Positions 1 through 7,743 of a DNA stretch of 64,000 nucleotides are shown here, one piece after another. The notes beneath the pieces were generated by a model that was not told the DNA's origin, ran no database searches, and saw only the letters and a list, made by a program, of their open reading frames with translations. The position numbers and the translations under genes were made by a program. Position 1 is the stretch's first letter, and each line of letters opens with the position of its first letter. Source of the DNA: Streptomyces spiralis (GTDB lineage: Bacteria; Actinomycetota; Actinomycetes; Streptomycetales; Streptomycetaceae); contig NZ_BNBC01000025.1 of assembly GCF_014654675.1 (NCBI RefSeq), positions 1 through 64,000 on the forward strand, read 5' to 3'.

Positions 1-1
1 A

Positions 2-58
2 GCCCGCCACTACCAAGCCCTGGTCACCCTCGCCTGCCTCCGACTCTGGCTGACCTGA
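2..58 (+). CDS. C-terminal tail of an IS5-type DDE transposase (truncated by the window edge)
   Basis: An open frame runs from the first bases to a TGA at 56-58. It encodes the 18-residue ending ARHYQALVTLACLRLWLT. The pattern RHYxALVTLA followed by hydrophobic residues resembles the end of IS5-family transposases common in actinomycetes (recalled from family knowledge, not searched). The rest lies outside the window, so it cannot be told whether the element is intact. No terminal inverted repeat was identified between 59 and 165. Confidence 0.55.
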   Translation, partial: ARHYQALVTLACLRLWLT

Positions 59-165
59 CTTTGCGGACACCCCCTAGGGCCGACGGCCGAAGGAACCGGT
101 GGGGAGGATGACATGGCAGGCTTGAGGCCTGCCGTGTGCACGTCCGATCATCCGGAGCGCTGAGC

Positions 166-1752
166 GTGGACCAGTTGGCCCTGCTGTTCATCGTGTTGCT
201 CGGGGCTGTGATCAGCGTCCCGGTCGGGGACCGGCTCGGCCTGCCCGCGCCGGTGCTGATGACGCTCCTCGGGATCGTCCTCGCGGTCCTGGACTTCGTG
301 CCGAACGTCGACATCCCGCCCGAGCTGATCCTGCCCACCCTGCTGCCGCCGCTGCTCTATGCCGCCGTGCGGCGCACCTCCTGGCGGCAGTTCTCGGCGA
401 ACAGACGACCGATCTTCCTGCTGGCCGTGGCGCTGGTGTTCGTCACCACCGTCTGCGTCGCCGCCGTCGCCCACACCATCGTGCCGGGGCTGCCGCTCGC
501 CGCCGCCGTGGCGCTCGGCGCGCTCGTCGCACCGCCCGACCCGGTCGCGGCGACCGCCGTCGCCGGGCAGCTCGGCCTGCCGCGCCGTCTGGTGTCGATC
601 CTGGAGGGCGAGGGGCTGTTCAACGACGTCACGGCCATCGTGCTGTACCACGTCGCGATCGCCGCCGCCGTCAGCGGGGAGTTCTCGGCCTGGCACGCCG
701 GTCTCGACCTGGTGCTGTCCGCGGTGGTCGCGGTGGCCGTCGGCATGGCGCTCGGCTGGGGCGCGAACAGGCTGCTGGGCCTGCTGGAGGACGCCACCCT
801 CCAGATCGGGCTGACGCTGCTGGTGCCGTACGCGTCCTACGTCCTGGCCGAGGAGCTGCACGGCTCCGGCGTCCTCGCCGTGCTCACCACCGCGCTGTTC
901 CTGGCCGAGTACGCCGCCGACGCCGACGACGTGATGACCCGGCTGGCCGGGCACACGGTCTGGGACGTGGTCGACACGCTCGTCACCGGGGTGGCCTTCG
1001 GGCTGGTCGGCCTGGAGCTGCACAACGCCATCCGGACCGCCTCCAGCCACTGGAGCGAGCTGCTCGCCTGGGCCGGGGTGGTCGTGGCCGTGGTGGTCTT
1101 CGTACGGCTGTTGTGGCTGCTGCCGGCGAGCTGGCTGACCAACCGCCTGCACGCGTCGCGGAACTACGAGGAGGACATCCCGACCGGCTGGCGGGAGACC
1201 GTCGTCATGTGGTGGTCGGGGATGCGCGGGGTGGCCTCGGTGGCGCTGGCGCTCGCCGTGCCGCTGAAGACGGACAGCGGCGCGCCGTTCCCCAATCGGG
1301 ACGAGATCGTCTTCATCGCCTTCGGCGTGATCATGGTGACGCTGGTGGTCCAGGGACTCACCCTGCCGTGGCTGGTGAAGCGGCTGGGGGTGCGGGCGGA
1401 CACCGAGCGGGAGCAGGAGTTCGAGAGGGAGCTGGCCGTGCGGGCGGCCAAGGCGGCCAAGCGGCGGCTGCGCGAGATCGAGTCGGTCGAGGACCTGCCG
1501 GACGAGCTGTCCGAGCTGATGCAGCGGCGGGCCTTCGAGATCGGGCTGCGCATCAACCCGCAGATCGGGGACGAGGAGCGCCGGGAGGCCCACGAGTACC
1601 GGGTGCGGCGGCTGAAGCGGGTGCGGCGGATCCAGGGCGAGATGCTGAGCGCGGCACGCCACGCGGTGCTGGCCGCGCGCAGCGAGCCCGGCGCCGACCC
1701 GGAGATCGTCGACCGGGTGCTGCGCCACCTCGACGTGCGCAGCCTGCGGTGA
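166..1752 (+). CDS. Na+/H+ (or K+/H+) antiporter, CPA1 family
   Basis: Integral membrane cation/proton exchanger of 528 aa. About 12 hydrophobic segments fill residues 1-405, followed by a charged, Arg/Glu-rich cytoplasmic tail (about 410-528). The transport signature is GEGLFNDVTA, with the Asn153-Asp154 pair typical of CPA1 exchangers; a second conserved stretch GMRGVASVALALAVP lies near the end of the membrane domain. GTG 166 is chosen because GGAG at 154-157 lies 8 nt upstream; an in-frame GTG at 136 lacks a comparable site. Ion preference cannot be read from sequence. It stands alone between the transposase tail and an SDR gene. Confidence 0.88.
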   Translation: MDQLALLFIVLLGAVISVPVGDRLGLPAPVLMTLLGIVLAVLDFVPNVDIPPELILPTLLPPLLYAAVRRTSWRQFSANRRPIFLLAVALVFVTTVCVAAVAHTIVPGLPLAAAVALGALVAPPDPVAATAVAGQLGLPRRLVSILEGEGLFNDVTAIVLYHVAIAAAVSGEFSAWHAGLDLVLSAVVAVAVGMALGWGANRLLGLLEDATLQIGLTLLVPYASYVLAEELHGSGVLAVLTTALFLAEYAADADDVMTRLAGHTVWDVVDTLVTGVAFGLVGLELHNAIRTASSHWSELLAWAGVVVAVVVFVRLLWLLPASWLTNRLHASRNYEEDIPTGWRETVVMWWSGMRGVASVALALAVPLKTDSGAPFPNRDEIVFIAFGVIMVTLVVQGLTLPWLVKRLGVRADTEREQEFERELAVRAAKAAKRRLREIESVEDLPDELSELMQRRAFEIGLRINPQIGDEERREAHEYRVRRLKRVRRIQGEMLSAARHAVLAARSEPGADPEIVDRVLRHLDVRSLR

Positions 1753-1811
1753 ACTCCTGCCGCCGCGTCCGCCACCGCTTCCTGATCCGGCCTGATCGAC
1801 GAGACACCCCC

Positions 1812-1817
1812 TAGGCT
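1812..1817 (+). promoter_or_regulatory. -10 element TAGGCT for a leaderless SDR transcript
   Basis: TAGGCT ends 7 nt before ATG 1825, so transcription would start at or next to the start codon. No convincing -35 was found. It lies within the 13-mer GACACCCCCTAGG, which also occurs at 66-78 upstream of the antiporter gene. Confidence 0.5.
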
Positions 1818-1824
1818 CGTGCTC

Positions 1825-2565
1825 ATGACTCGCAATGTGGTGATCAGTGGTGGTGGTACGGGGATCGGGCTGGCCACGGCGCAGGTGTTCGCGGCCCACG
1901 GGGACCAGGTCCTGCTGCTCGGACGGCGGGAGGAGGTGCTGCGCAAGGCGGCGGTGCCGGGGGCGCTCACCTGCGCCGCCGACCTCAGCGACGTGGGCGG
2001 GGTGCGGCGGGCCGCCCGGTTCGCGGCCGACGAGCTGGGCGCCGTGGACGTGCTGATCCACAGTGCGGGAGGGTCCGGCAGGCTGGAGCCCCGGGTGGAG
2101 CGGGAGGACCCGCTCGAACTCGTCGCCGACAACTGGCTGGTCAACTTCCGGATCAACACCCTGACCGCCGTGCTGCTCACCGAGGCACTGAAGGACCACC
2201 TGGCCGAGCCGGGCGGGCGCGTGCTGTTCCTGAGCTCCATCGCCGCCTACCGCGGCTCCGGCAGCGGTGCCTACGCCGCCTCCAAGGCCGCCCTGCACCC
2301 GTACGTCCACGACCTGGCCCGCGAGTTGGGCCCGCGCGGGATCACGGTGAACGCGGTCGCCCCCGGCTACGTCGAGGACACCGACTTCTTCGGTGAGGCG
2401 ATGGACGAGGCCCGCCGCGAGCGGCTCGTCGCGGAGACCTCCACCGGACGCCCCGGCACCCCGGGCGACGTCGCCGCCACCCTGCACTGGCTGGCCTCCC
2501 CGGCCGCCGGTCACATCACCTCCCAGATCGTCCAGGTCAACGGCGGTGCGGAGCGCGGTCACTGA
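1825..2565 (+). CDS. Short-chain dehydrogenase/reductase (classical SDR)
   Basis: NAD(P)-dependent oxidoreductase of 246 aa with a Rossmann fold. The cofactor motif is SGGGTGIG at residues 8-15. The catalytic residues are Ser137/Ser138 in LSSIAAY and Tyr150-xxx-Lys154 in AYAASKAAL. The C-terminal VNGGAE ending is typical of FabG-like SDRs. The substrate is unknown. ATG 1825 is preferred because a TAGGCT -10 hexamer sits 7 nt upstream, which suggests a leaderless message. The 3' end overlaps the convergent MscS-family gene by 29 bp. Confidence 0.88.
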   Translation: MTRNVVISGGGTGIGLATAQVFAAHGDQVLLLGRREEVLRKAAVPGALTCAADLSDVGGVRRAARFAADELGAVDVLIHSAGGSGRLEPRVEREDPLELVADNWLVNFRINTLTAVLLTEALKDHLAEPGGRVLFLSSIAAYRGSGSGAYAASKAALHPYVHDLARELGPRGITVNAVAPGYVEDTDFFGEAMDEARRERLVAETSTGRPGTPGDVAATLHWLASPAAGHITSQIVQVNGGAERGH

Positions 2566-3625
2566 CCGGCGGGGCGATGCGCTGGCGCGGCAGCCCGGCT
2601 TCGGCCGTGGTGACGCGCGGCAGGGCGGAGGGGTGTTCCTCGCACAGCCAGCGGATCATCTCCTCGCGCACCGCGACCCGCACCGTCCAGATGTCGTCGG
2701 CGTCCTTGGCCGTCATCAGCGCCCGGACCTCGACGGTGGTCGGCGTCGTGTCCGTGATGTGCAGGTTGTAGGCGCGGCCGTCCCAGGCCGGGCACGCGCG
2801 CAGGATGTCGCGCAGCTTCTCGCGCATCGCCTCCAGGGGCACGGAGTGGTCGAGGTGCCAGAAGACGGTGCCGGTCATCTGCGGGGTGCCGCGGGACCAG
2901 TTCTCGAACGGGTTGGACGTGAAGTACGACACCGGCATCGTGATCCGGCGCTCGTCCCAGGTCCGTACCGTCAGGAAGGTCAGTGTGATCTCCTCGACCG
3001 TGCCCCACTCGCCGCCCACGACCACGGTGTCGCCGATGCGCACCATGTCGCCGAAGGCGATCTGCAGCCCGGCGAACAGGTTGCTCAGCGTGGACTGGGC
3101 GGCGACGCCGGCGACGATGCCGAGGACGCCGGCCGAGGCCAGCAGCGAGGTACCGGCCGTGCGCATCGCCGGGAAGGTCAGCAGCATGGAGGCCGCCGAG
3201 ACGACGATGACGACCGCCGAGACCACCCGCATGATCAATTCGACCTGGGTGCGCACCCGCCGCACCCGGGCCGGGTCGCGGTGGGCGCGGGCACTGGCGT
3301 AGCGCGAGTAGGAGGTCTCGACGACCGCCGCCGCGATCCGGATGGTCAGCCAGGCCGCCGACCCGATCAGCACCAGGGTCAGCGTCCGTCCCACGCCGAC
3401 CCGGTGCTCCTCCAGCAGCTCGGCCTGGTCGTAGGAGCCTCTGAGCAGCGCGGTGCACAGCACGAGCTGATAGGGCACGCGGGCCCGGCGCAGCAGTCCC
3501 CACAGCGGTGTCTCGTGATGTCGTTCGTCGGCCTTGCGCAACAGAAGGTCGGTGGCCCAGCCGATCACCAGGGTGACGACGACGGAGCCACCGACCACGG
3601 TCAGCGGCCGGAGTACGTTCTCCAT
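2537..3625 (-). CDS. MscS-family mechanosensitive ion channel
   Basis: Small-conductance mechanosensitive channel-type membrane protein of 362 aa. Several hydrophobic helices occupy roughly residues 5-165. The MscS core follows, with the pore-lining helix rich in Gly/Ala (GVLGIVAGVAAQSTLSNLFAG), then the beta domain (DTVVVGGEWGTVEEI...ITMPVSYF) and a mixed alpha/beta C-terminal region. The family releases solutes during hypo-osmotic shock. ATG at 3625 is the first Met before the first helix; no strong ribosome site is visible. Convergent with the SDR gene, whose end it overlaps. Confidence 0.85.
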   Translation of the reverse strand: MENVLRPLTVVGGSVVVTLVIGWATDLLLRKADERHHETPLWGLLRRARVPYQLVLCTALLRGSYDQAELLEEHRVGVGRTLTLVLIGSAAWLTIRIAAAVVETSYSRYASARAHRDPARVRRVRTQVELIMRVVSAVVIVVSAASMLLTFPAMRTAGTSLLASAGVLGIVAGVAAQSTLSNLFAGLQIAFGDMVRIGDTVVVGGEWGTVEEITLTFLTVRTWDERRITMPVSYFTSNPFENWSRGTPQMTGTVFWHLDHSVPLEAMREKLRDILRACPAWDGRAYNLHITDTTPTTVEVRALMTAKDADDIWTVRVAVREEMIRWLCEEHPSALPRVTTAEAGLPRQRIAPPVSDRAPHRR

Positions 3626-3692
3626 GTCTGGGAAGTAACCGGCGGCGGCCGTGCCCGAACCTGTGACGTGTGTCGCCCCGGTGCCCGCCTGG

Positions 3693-3698
3693 CACCAT
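3693..3698 (+). promoter_or_regulatory. -10-like CACCAT for a leaderless transcript
   Basis: CACCAT ends 6 nt before ATG 3705, the same arrangement seen before pepN and hisI in this window. Confidence 0.4.
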
Positions 3699-3704
3699 GG
3701 GCGC

Positions 3705-4274
3705 ATGAACATCGTGCTCTTCCACTCGACCCATGGCCTCAGACCTGCGGTGCGGGAGGCCGCGGACCGGCTGCGCGCGGCCGGACACGAGGTGTGGACG
3801 CCGGATCTCTTCGAGGGCCGTACGTTCGACTCGGTCGAGGAGGGCATGGCCTTCAAGGACGGCATCGGCAAGGACGAGCTGCTCAGGCGGGCCGTGCTGG
3901 CCGCCGCGCCCTACTCGGAGCGGGGCCTGGTCTACGCCGGGTTCTCGCTCGGCGCCTCCATCGCCCAGACCCTCGCCCTCGGCGACGACAAGGCCCGCGG
4001 GCTGCTGCTTCTGCACGGCACGTCGGACGTGGCGCCGAACGCACGGGTGGACGAGCTGCCGGTGCAGCTGCACGTCGCCGAGCCGGACCCGTTCGAGACG
4101 GACGACTGGCTGAGCGCCTGGTATCTGCAGATGCGCCGGGCGGGCGCCGACGTGGAGGTCTACCGCTACGCCGGGGCCGGCCACGTCTACACCGATCCGG
4201 AGCTGCCGGACTACGACGCGGAGGCCGCCGAGGCCACCTGGCGGGTGGCGCTCGGCTTCCTCGAAACCCTCTGA
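3705..4274 (+). CDS. Dienelactone hydrolase family protein
   Basis: Alpha/beta-hydrolase-fold protein of 189 aa. The nucleophile elbow reads GFSLG with Ser81, where classical dienelactone hydrolases carry Cys. His160 in GAGHVYTDP fits the catalytic histidine, and an acidic residue in EPDPFETDD is a candidate third member. The Ser form suggests esterase-like chemistry, but the substrate is unknown. ATG 3705 has a CACCAT hexamer 6 nt upstream and no Shine-Dalgarno. It diverges from the MscS gene and converges on phoD. Confidence 0.78.
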   Translation: MNIVLFHSTHGLRPAVREAADRLRAAGHEVWTPDLFEGRTFDSVEEGMAFKDGIGKDELLRRAVLAAAPYSERGLVYAGFSLGASIAQTLALGDDKARGLLLLHGTSDVAPNARVDELPVQLHVAEPDPFETDDWLSAWYLQMRRAGADVEVYRYAGAGHVYTDPELPDYDAEAAEATWRVALGFLETL

Positions 4275-4297
4275 GCCCGCCCCGGCCGGAACGCGCC

Positions 4298-5968
4298 TCA
4301 GACCGGGTCGTACGTCCGCTCGACCTTCTGCGTGCCGCTGCGCGTGCAGTACGAACGGGTCCAGGCGGACGTCGCGTTCGGGCTGGTGCGGTCGGACAGG
4401 ACGTAGTAGTCCAGCTGCGCCCGCTCGGCGGTGATGTCCAGGACGCCGTAGCCGTGCCGGTCGGTGTCGACCCAGTGGACGTGCCGGTTGGCGGCGCGGA
4501 TCACCGGAGCGGCGATCGCCGAGACCGTGCCCTCGGGGACCTTGACGATGTCGTCGAGGTTGTCGGAGGTCACCGAGGTGACCACGAACTCCGTGGCGGC
4601 GGACGGCGACAGCGGGTACGTACCGGCGTCCACCGGCACGTCGTTGGCCCACGCCATGTGGATGTCACCGGTCAGGAAGACGGTGTTGCGGATGGCGTTG
4701 GAACGCAGGTGGGCCAGCAGCTCCCGGCGGTCGTCGGTGTAGCCGTCCCACTGGTCGGTGTTGACGGCCAGGCCCTCCTGCGGCAGCCCGAGCAGTTTCG
4801 CCAGCGGCTTCAGCAGGTCCGCGGAGAGCGAGCCGACGACGAACGGGGAGATCATCACCGAGTTGCCGACCAGCCGCCAGGTGGTGTCGGACGCCTTCAG
4901 CCCGGCCTTCAGCCAGTCGAGTTGGGCGCGCCCGGTGATCGTGCGGTCCGGGTCGTCGACCGAGCCGCTCGCCGTGGAGGCCTGCTGGGAGCGGAAGGAG
5001 CGCAGGTCCAGCAGGGACAGGTCGGCGAGCCTGCCGAAGCGCAGCCGGCGGTAGGTGGTGCCCTCGATCGCCGGGCGCACCGGCATCCACTCGAAGTAGG
5101 CCTGCTTGGCCGCCGCCTTGCGGGCGCTCCAGGTGCCCTCGGCGCCCTCGGTGTGGTTGACGGCGCCGCCCGACCAGGCGTTGTCGGCGAACTCGTGGTC
5201 GTCCCAGATCGCGACGACCGGCGCCGTGTGGTGCAGGGCCTGGAGGTCGGGGTCGGTCTTGTACCGCGCGTGCCGGACGCGGTAGTCGGCGAGGGTGATG
5301 ATCTCGTTCGCGGGCGCGTGGGGCCTGACGACCTTGTCCCGGGCCGCGTACTCGCCGGACTTGTACTCGTAGATGTAGTCGCCGAGATGCAGCCAGGCGT
5401 CCAGGTCGCCGCGGGCCGCGAGATGGCGGTACGCGGTGAAGTAGCCGGCCTCCCAGTTGGCGCAGGAGACCACGCCGAAGCGCAGGCCCGCGACGGCCGC
5501 GTCGTGCGCGGGCGCGGTGCGGGTGCGGGCGACGGGGGAGTCGGTGCCGTCGGCCGAGAAGCGGAACCAGTAGTCGGTGGCCGGCTCCAGCCCCCGGATG
5601 TCCGCCTTGACGGTGTGGTCGGAGGCGGCCGTGGCGGTGGTGGACCCCTTGGCGACGACGTCCGTGAACGCCTTGTCCCTGGCCACCACCCAGCTCACCG
5701 CGGTGTCCGGGCCGAGCCCGGAGCCCGGCACCGCCTCGGCGGTGGGGGTCACCCGGGTCCACAGCAGAATGCCGTCGGGCAGTGGGTCACCGGAGGCGAC
5801 GCCGTGCAGGAAGGCCGGTGCGTCCGTGGCCGCGCGCGCCGGAAGCGCGGCGGCGAGCGGCCCGGCCAGAACAGCACTCGCCGCCGCGGCCTTGACGACC
5901 GTACGGCGGCGGGGCGAAAGGGAGTTGAGGCCCTTGGATGCCTCGGAGGATCTGTGTCGACTGGTCAC
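4298..5968 (-). CDS. phoD: PhoD-like alkaline phosphatase, Tat-exported
   Basis: Secreted phosphomonoesterase/phosphodiesterase of 556 aa. The N-terminus carries a twin-arginine signal SPRRRTVV followed by an Ala-rich hydrophobic stretch ending ALPARA (about residues 18-47). A PhoD N-terminal Ig-like domain follows, then the metallophosphatase core with FGVVSCANW, LHLGDYIYEY, WDDHEF and LTGDIHMAW, which supply the Fe/Ca ligands of this family. GTG 5968 is the start that keeps the signal peptide. A perfect inverted repeat, CCGATCAG-N4-CTGATCGG, lies 2 nt upstream of the start and probably overlaps the promoter. No clear PHO box (GTTCACC direct repeats) was recognised. Confidence 0.88.
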   Translation of the reverse strand: MTSRHRSSEASKGLNSLSPRRRTVVKAAAASAVLAGPLAAALPARAATDAPAFLHGVASGDPLPDGILLWTRVTPTAEAVPGSGLGPDTAVSWVVARDKAFTDVVAKGSTTATAASDHTVKADIRGLEPATDYWFRFSADGTDSPVARTRTAPAHDAAVAGLRFGVVSCANWEAGYFTAYRHLAARGDLDAWLHLGDYIYEYKSGEYAARDKVVRPHAPANEIITLADYRVRHARYKTDPDLQALHHTAPVVAIWDDHEFADNAWSGGAVNHTEGAEGTWSARKAAAKQAYFEWMPVRPAIEGTTYRRLRFGRLADLSLLDLRSFRSQQASTASGSVDDPDRTITGRAQLDWLKAGLKASDTTWRLVGNSVMISPFVVGSLSADLLKPLAKLLGLPQEGLAVNTDQWDGYTDDRRELLAHLRSNAIRNTVFLTGDIHMAWANDVPVDAGTYPLSPSAATEFVVTSVTSDNLDDIVKVPEGTVSAIAAPVIRAANRHVHWVDTDRHGYGVLDITAERAQLDYYVLSDRTSPNATSAWTRSYCTRSGTQKVERTYDPV

Positions 5969-5970
5969 GA

Positions 5971-5990
5971 CCGATCAGGTTACTGATCGG
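5971..5990. promoter_or_regulatory. Perfect inverted repeat upstream of phoD, candidate operator
   Basis: CCGATCAG-GTTA-CTGATCGG has perfect 8-bp arms around a 4-bp spacer. It begins 2 nt upstream of the phoD start codon and ends 8 nt before the neighbouring terminator, so it is well placed as a repressor site. The binding protein is unknown. Confidence 0.55.
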
Positions 5991-5997
5991 TATACGG

Positions 5998-6032
5998 AAG
6001 AGTGGGCGAACTCCGAAAGTTCGCCCACTCTT
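5998..6032 (-). terminator. Hairpin terminator downstream of the DsbA-like gene
   Basis: A perfect 15-bp stem (AAGAGTGGGCGAACT and its complement) closes a 5-nt loop. It follows the minus-strand gene at 6061-6873 and precedes phoD on the same strand, so it insulates phoD from upstream transcription. There is no T-run, as is common in Streptomyces. Confidence 0.8.
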
Positions 6033-6060
6033 CTGGCGGTGGTCGACGTCCGACGGAGCG

Positions 6061-6873
6061 TCAGGCCTTGAGGGCCGCGTCGATCGCCTTGTCGAACTCG
6101 GCCACCGTCATGGGCGCGTTCTTGCCGTCGGAGCCCGTCAGCGTCTTGCCGTCCATCTTCAGGGTCGGGGTGCCCTGAATCCCGTCCTTGTCGAAGATCT
6201 TGGACTCTTCCAGCGCCCACCTGTCGTAGGTGCCGTCCTTCACCGCCTTCTGGAACGCCGCGTTGCCCTTCAGAGCGGGGACCGTGTCGGCGATCTTGAT
6301 CAGATAGGCGTCGTCCTTGAACTTGTCGTCGGTCTCCTCGGGGTGCCACTTCGCCGAGTACATCGCGGCCTTGTACTCGAGGAACGCTTCAGGGCTGACG
6401 TTGAGCGCGGCGCCCAGGGCGCTGAGCGCGTTCTTGGAGCCCTCACCGGGCAGGTTCTTGTCGAGGAACGTGGCACCGACGTACTGGAGCTTGAACTTGC
6501 CGTCGTCGATGTCCTTCTTCACCGTCTCGCCGACGGTCTGCTCGAACTGCGCGCAGACCGGGCAGCGCGGGTCCTCGTAGACGACGAGGGTCTTCTTGGC
6601 GGTGCTCTTGCCTATGACGACGGTCGTGCCGTCCGCCCCGGTGGTGTTGGCCGGCTTGACCAGCTTCTGGTCCTTCGCGGCCTCCCAGTAACCGGGCTTG
6701 TTGGACTGGACAACCGCGTAGCCGATGCCGCCGGCCGCCGCCAGCACGGCGACGACCGAGCAGGCGACGATGATCTGCCGCTTGACCTTGGCGCGCTTGG
6801 CCTGGCGCTCGCGCTCGACGCGCAGCCGCTCCCGGGCCGCCGTCTTCGCCTGCTGGCTGTTCCGCTTGCTCAT
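6061..6873 (-). CDS. Membrane-anchored DsbA/thioredoxin-like oxidoreductase
   Basis: Thiol-disulfide oxidoreductase of 270 aa. A highly basic, helix-forming N-terminus (residues 1-32) is followed by one membrane helix (about 33-55), which places the rest outside the cell. The thioredoxin-like domain carries the redox pair Cys104-Pro-Val-Cys107 within YEDPRCPVC and a cis-proline region QGTPTLKMDG near the C-terminus. ATG 6873 has AGGAGA upstream. A paralogue of the same design, with CPAC, lies at 39054-39827. It probably forms or shuffles disulfides in exported proteins; the partner is unknown. Confidence 0.85.
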   Translation of the reverse strand: MSKRNSQQAKTAARERLRVERERQAKRAKVKRQIIVACSVVAVLAAAGGIGYAVVQSNKPGYWEAAKDQKLVKPANTTGADGTTVVIGKSTAKKTLVVYEDPRCPVCAQFEQTVGETVKKDIDDGKFKLQYVGATFLDKNLPGEGSKNALSALGAALNVSPEAFLEYKAAMYSAKWHPEETDDKFKDDAYLIKIADTVPALKGNAAFQKAVKDGTYDRWALEESKIFDKDGIQGTPTLKMDGKTLTGSDGKNAPMTVAEFDKAIDAALKA

Positions 6874-6969
6874 GGTGGTGTTCTCCTGTGGGACACGCGG
6901 CCGTGCCGCGCGGGATACGAAAAGGGAGGGACTGCTCGTGCTCGGCGTGCGCCACCGCCCGGCCGTCGC

Positions 6970-7674
6970 TCAGATGCGGGCGAGGGCGGGGGCGGGTGAG
7001 CACGGCGGTCCGCGCCGTCCCAGGGAGTACACGAGGAGGCGGGTGCGCGGGGCGCTGTGGTGGGGCGCGGAGTGGACCGGCCTGCGGGCCGTGCGGGTCC
7101 GCCGGACCGTGACCGCCGCGACGGCGATCAGCAGCGGCCGGAACGTGGTCGCGGCCGCCGCGCGCAGCAGCTCGGCCAGGGCCCGCTCGCCGCGGCGCAG
7201 CCAGCCGGCCGCGAGGAGGCCGACGCCGACATGGGCGGCGAGCAGCAGCCATGCGGTCGCCGGGTCGGCGTGGGCCAGCAGGGCCGCGAGGCGGTCGGTG
7301 TCCGTGCCCGTCATACGGGCCAGCGGGGTGCCGAGGGCCGTGTGGTTGCCGCACAGCACGTCCCAGCCGACCGAGCGCAGCGGCCCGGCGACCGGGCCGC
7401 CGGCGGGGCCGTAGCAGACCTGCTGGCCGGTGGTGAAGACGGTGTCGGCGGCCAGCTCCAGCGGGATCAGCAGGGCGGCGATCCGCCCGAAGCCGCGCTC
7501 GCGGCCGGAGAGGGCGTAGGCGAGCAGGAACACGGCGGCCGCGACGGCGGCCACCGTGTTCAACGGCAGGGGGACCCGGGACAGCAGCACGTGCGACGTG
7601 GTGCTGAGCGTCACGACCACGGCCGTGAACAGCGCCGCGCGCAGGGCTCTGAGCTGGGTCCCGGATATGTCCAT
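6970..7674 (-). CDS. Integral membrane protein of unknown function
   Basis: I do not recognise a family. The 234-aa product has about five hydrophobic segments: two near the N-terminus (about residues 10-52), one in AALLIPLELAADTVF, one in ATAWLLLAAHVGVGLLAAG and one in TTFRPLLIAVAAVTV. A basic, His/Arg/Pro-rich tail follows. Two Cys lie in QQVCYG and DVLCGNH, possibly paired outside the membrane. ATG 7674 is taken as start; an in-frame GTG at 7695 would add seven residues. It lies downstream of the DUF2252 gene on the same strand and may be co-transcribed. Confidence 0.6.
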   Translation of the reverse strand: MDISGTQLRALRAALFTAVVVTLSTTSHVLLSRVPLPLNTVAAVAAAVFLLAYALSGRERGFGRIAALLIPLELAADTVFTTGQQVCYGPAGGPVAGPLRSVGWDVLCGNHTALGTPLARMTGTDTDRLAALLAHADPATAWLLLAAHVGVGLLAAGWLRRGERALAELLRAAAATTFRPLLIAVAAVTVRRTRTARRPVHSAPHHSAPRTRLLVYSLGRRGPPCSPAPALARI

Positions 7675-7743
7675 AGCGAATGAAGAGTGTGTCACGTGGG
7701 CCGGTAAAGGGTCCTTAAAGAGACCCTGTGAGCGGCCTCCTTG

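Noticed and set aside
7695..7743. A small inverted repeat AGGGTC...GACCCT between the DUF2252 and membrane protein genes
   Set aside because: Only 6-bp arms; too weak to call a terminator.
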